Below are positions 62,633 through 64,000 of a stretch of 64,000 nt of DNA, in pieces (the stretch's first letter is position 1; every line of letters begins with the position of its first letter). The translations under genes were made by a program, and so were the position numbers. The stretch comes from Impatiens glandulifera (taxonomy: Eukaryota; Streptophyta; Magnoliopsida; Ericales; Balsaminaceae). The notes under the pieces were generated by a model. It was not told where the DNA came from. It was given only the letters and a program-made list of their open reading frames with translations, and did no database searches. The stretch lies in contig NC_061864.1 of NCBI RefSeq assembly GCF_907164915.1, positions 2,344,389-2,408,388 of the forward strand, read 5' to 3'.

Positions 62633-63365
62633 TTTGTTACTGTTAAAGAACCTGATTACAAAGAAAGTGGGCTTCGGCTCACTATCACAACAGCTCCTAC
62701 AGCAGCCACTCTAGGTCACCCTACGTTTCAGCAAGGAAAATAGAAGTTTTAGAATAAAATCAAGATCCTTGACTTTATGCTACTAATTTAATTTATTTCC
62801 TTAATTCTATACTACCTTGTTGGTTGACTCTCTATATCATGCATGAGATACAACAGGCAGATTATTGATTTTGACTTTTACACTAAAACCTACAGCAACA
62901 TTAGTCTAGGTTCTTCCTTCTTCTATATCTCTTCTATTAATTCTTTCTGTTACTAAATGTCTTTTTTCTGCATACCAATATTTGTAGCAAATGTTCATAT
63001 ATATATCAACATAAGCTGACCAAGAACAACAAAGCACCCTAAAATTCAAAACAGAAGCTACACAAATCATTGAAATTATTTTAGCATTTTGGAAAAAAAT
63101 TATGTATAAAAGGCAAGCTTTACTAATTTACCAAATATATAGAACTTCGATCAAAACACAGATAATAATTACTCGAACTGATGCGAATGAACAAGAATTC
63201 TCTAGGAAAGAAAGAACATTAACATGTGAAAAGGAGATGACGGTGGAAGGTCAATTGATCGGATGTGAGGCATCGCATTAATCAAATGGGGGCTAGTTCG
63301 CAATACAGTCAACGGTACACTTACTTTATGGCATCCGATATGAACAGAAACAGAGAGATTTACAT
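62633..63365. promoter_or_regulatory. HGL1 upstream region
   Basis: No gene is seen. It probably includes the 5' UTR, possibly with an intron, since T-rich tracts in reverse lie before the start. In-frame sequence continues a few codons upstream (TTG TTG GTG GTG TCT GGG) without an ATG. Confidence 0.4.
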
Positions 63366-63660
63366 CATTTTCAAATAAATATTTTAGACTATCATAATTA
63401 TACATTTATTTTAACAAGGACTGCACATGGGGCTGCACTCTTTATATACAATTCAAAGAAATCTTTTAGACTATTATAATTATAAATTTATTCTAACAAG
63501 AAGAGACACATGGGACTGCACTCTTCATATACAATTCAAGGAAAATTTCAAACTATTATGATTAAAGATTTATTCTAACAGGAAGAGACTGCACGTGGGA
63601 CTGCACTCTTTATATACAATTCAAAGAAATCTTTCAAAGAAATCTTTTAGACTATTATAA
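63366..63660. repeat. Short tandem repeat, unit about 88-95 bp, 3-4 copies
   Basis: The series TTTTAGACTAT-ATAATTAT, TTATTCTAACAAGAAGAG, GGGACTGCACTC and TTATATACAATTCAAAG(A)AAAT recurs with starts near 63380, 63468, 63553 and 63647. Each copy has CACATGG or CACGTGG before GGACTGCAC. The last copy is interrupted by duplication of CAAAGAAATCTTT. Confidence 0.8.
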
Positions 63661-63674
63661 TTATATATATATAT

Positions 63675-63945
63675 ATATTCCTATACTCAGCCTCAGAAGA
63701 CCTTGAGACAGTTGTTTGATTCTTTGTCTCATAAGACACCAAAAATTCACCTAGGAACATGCAGAATGGTGTTAAAGATCTTCTAGTATCAGCACAAAAG
63801 GCTCAATCAACATCTGAATAGCATATCAGATTAACTGAACTGTTTCCTGAATAGAAGAGTCCATGAGAAGGAAAACTGTAGATATTTCACTAGTCGTAGT
63901 GCAACACCCCAATGTAGACAAAGAGATTCGGGCATAAAATTCCAA
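63675..63945 (-). mobile_element. Decayed Ty1-copia RNase H fragment
   Basis: In reverse, 63681-63810 reads through [11 protein letters not shown], a FLG motif and [11 protein letters not shown], the hallmark end of plant Ty1-copia RNase H (normally ...TVSRSSAEAEYR). Upstream (63810-63945) RLVKYLQ survives before stops and frameshifts break the frame. No LTR, integrase or reverse transcriptase is visible in the window. A retrotransposon fossil. Confidence 0.75.
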
Positions 63946-64000
63946 ATTTTTTTCACAAAAACGGGAGATTCCATTTTACTACCTTCTGAAATAATCAATT

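Noticed and set aside
63202..63405. 67-codon minus-strand ORF upstream of HGL1
   Set aside because: No family resemblance, and its first part runs into the short tandem repeat.

Overview
The window is nuclear DNA of a flowering plant, most likely a eudicot. It is AT-rich and its genes have many short exons bounded by GT..AG introns. It encodes a plastid phosphoribulokinase with a transit peptide, an extra-large G protein, a PPR protein and a WAT1-type transporter, and it carries plant-type non-autonomous transposons. All exon borders were placed by eye from reading frame, splice consensus and family resemblance. In every intact gene the exon lengths add up to an uninterrupted frame.

Positions 1-22000 are an accessory region. 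It holds two foldback elements (1-760, open on the left; 1580-4287 with an 8-bp target duplication). It also holds a minus-strand cluster of non-RD receptor-like kinases: a fragment at about 4590-5140, intact copies at 5674-7378 and 9524-11163, and a frameshifted copy at 20169-21841. Between the kinases lie a dispersed repeat family, a tandem array of 18-19 units of about 210 bp (15116-18960), and a hAT-like element (19198-19806). The kinases have very short, proline-rich, divergent ectodomains on nearly identical kinase domains.

Positions 22000-26400 are AT-rich non-coding DNA.

Positions 26700-51800 form a gene-rich block: XLG3-like G protein (+), RPN9 (+), PRK (+), COG6 (-), a foldback element (about 40380-41950), a WAT1-related transporter (+), a PPR protein (-), and a SirB1/transglutaminase-like protein (-). 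From memory, XLG3, PRK, COG6 and the PPR gene have Arabidopsis counterparts close together on the chromosome 1 At1g31-32 interval, which suggests conserved microsynteny. These are housekeeping genes (Calvin cycle, proteasome, Golgi tethering, G-protein signalling) and do not form one pathway.

Positions 51800-56800 are AT-rich and hold no recognisable gene. Positions 56807-62614 (-) encode a GH31 heteroglycan glucosidase (HGL1-like) in 22 exons. Its upstream side holds a short tandem repeat and a decayed Ty1-copia RNase H fragment at the window edge.
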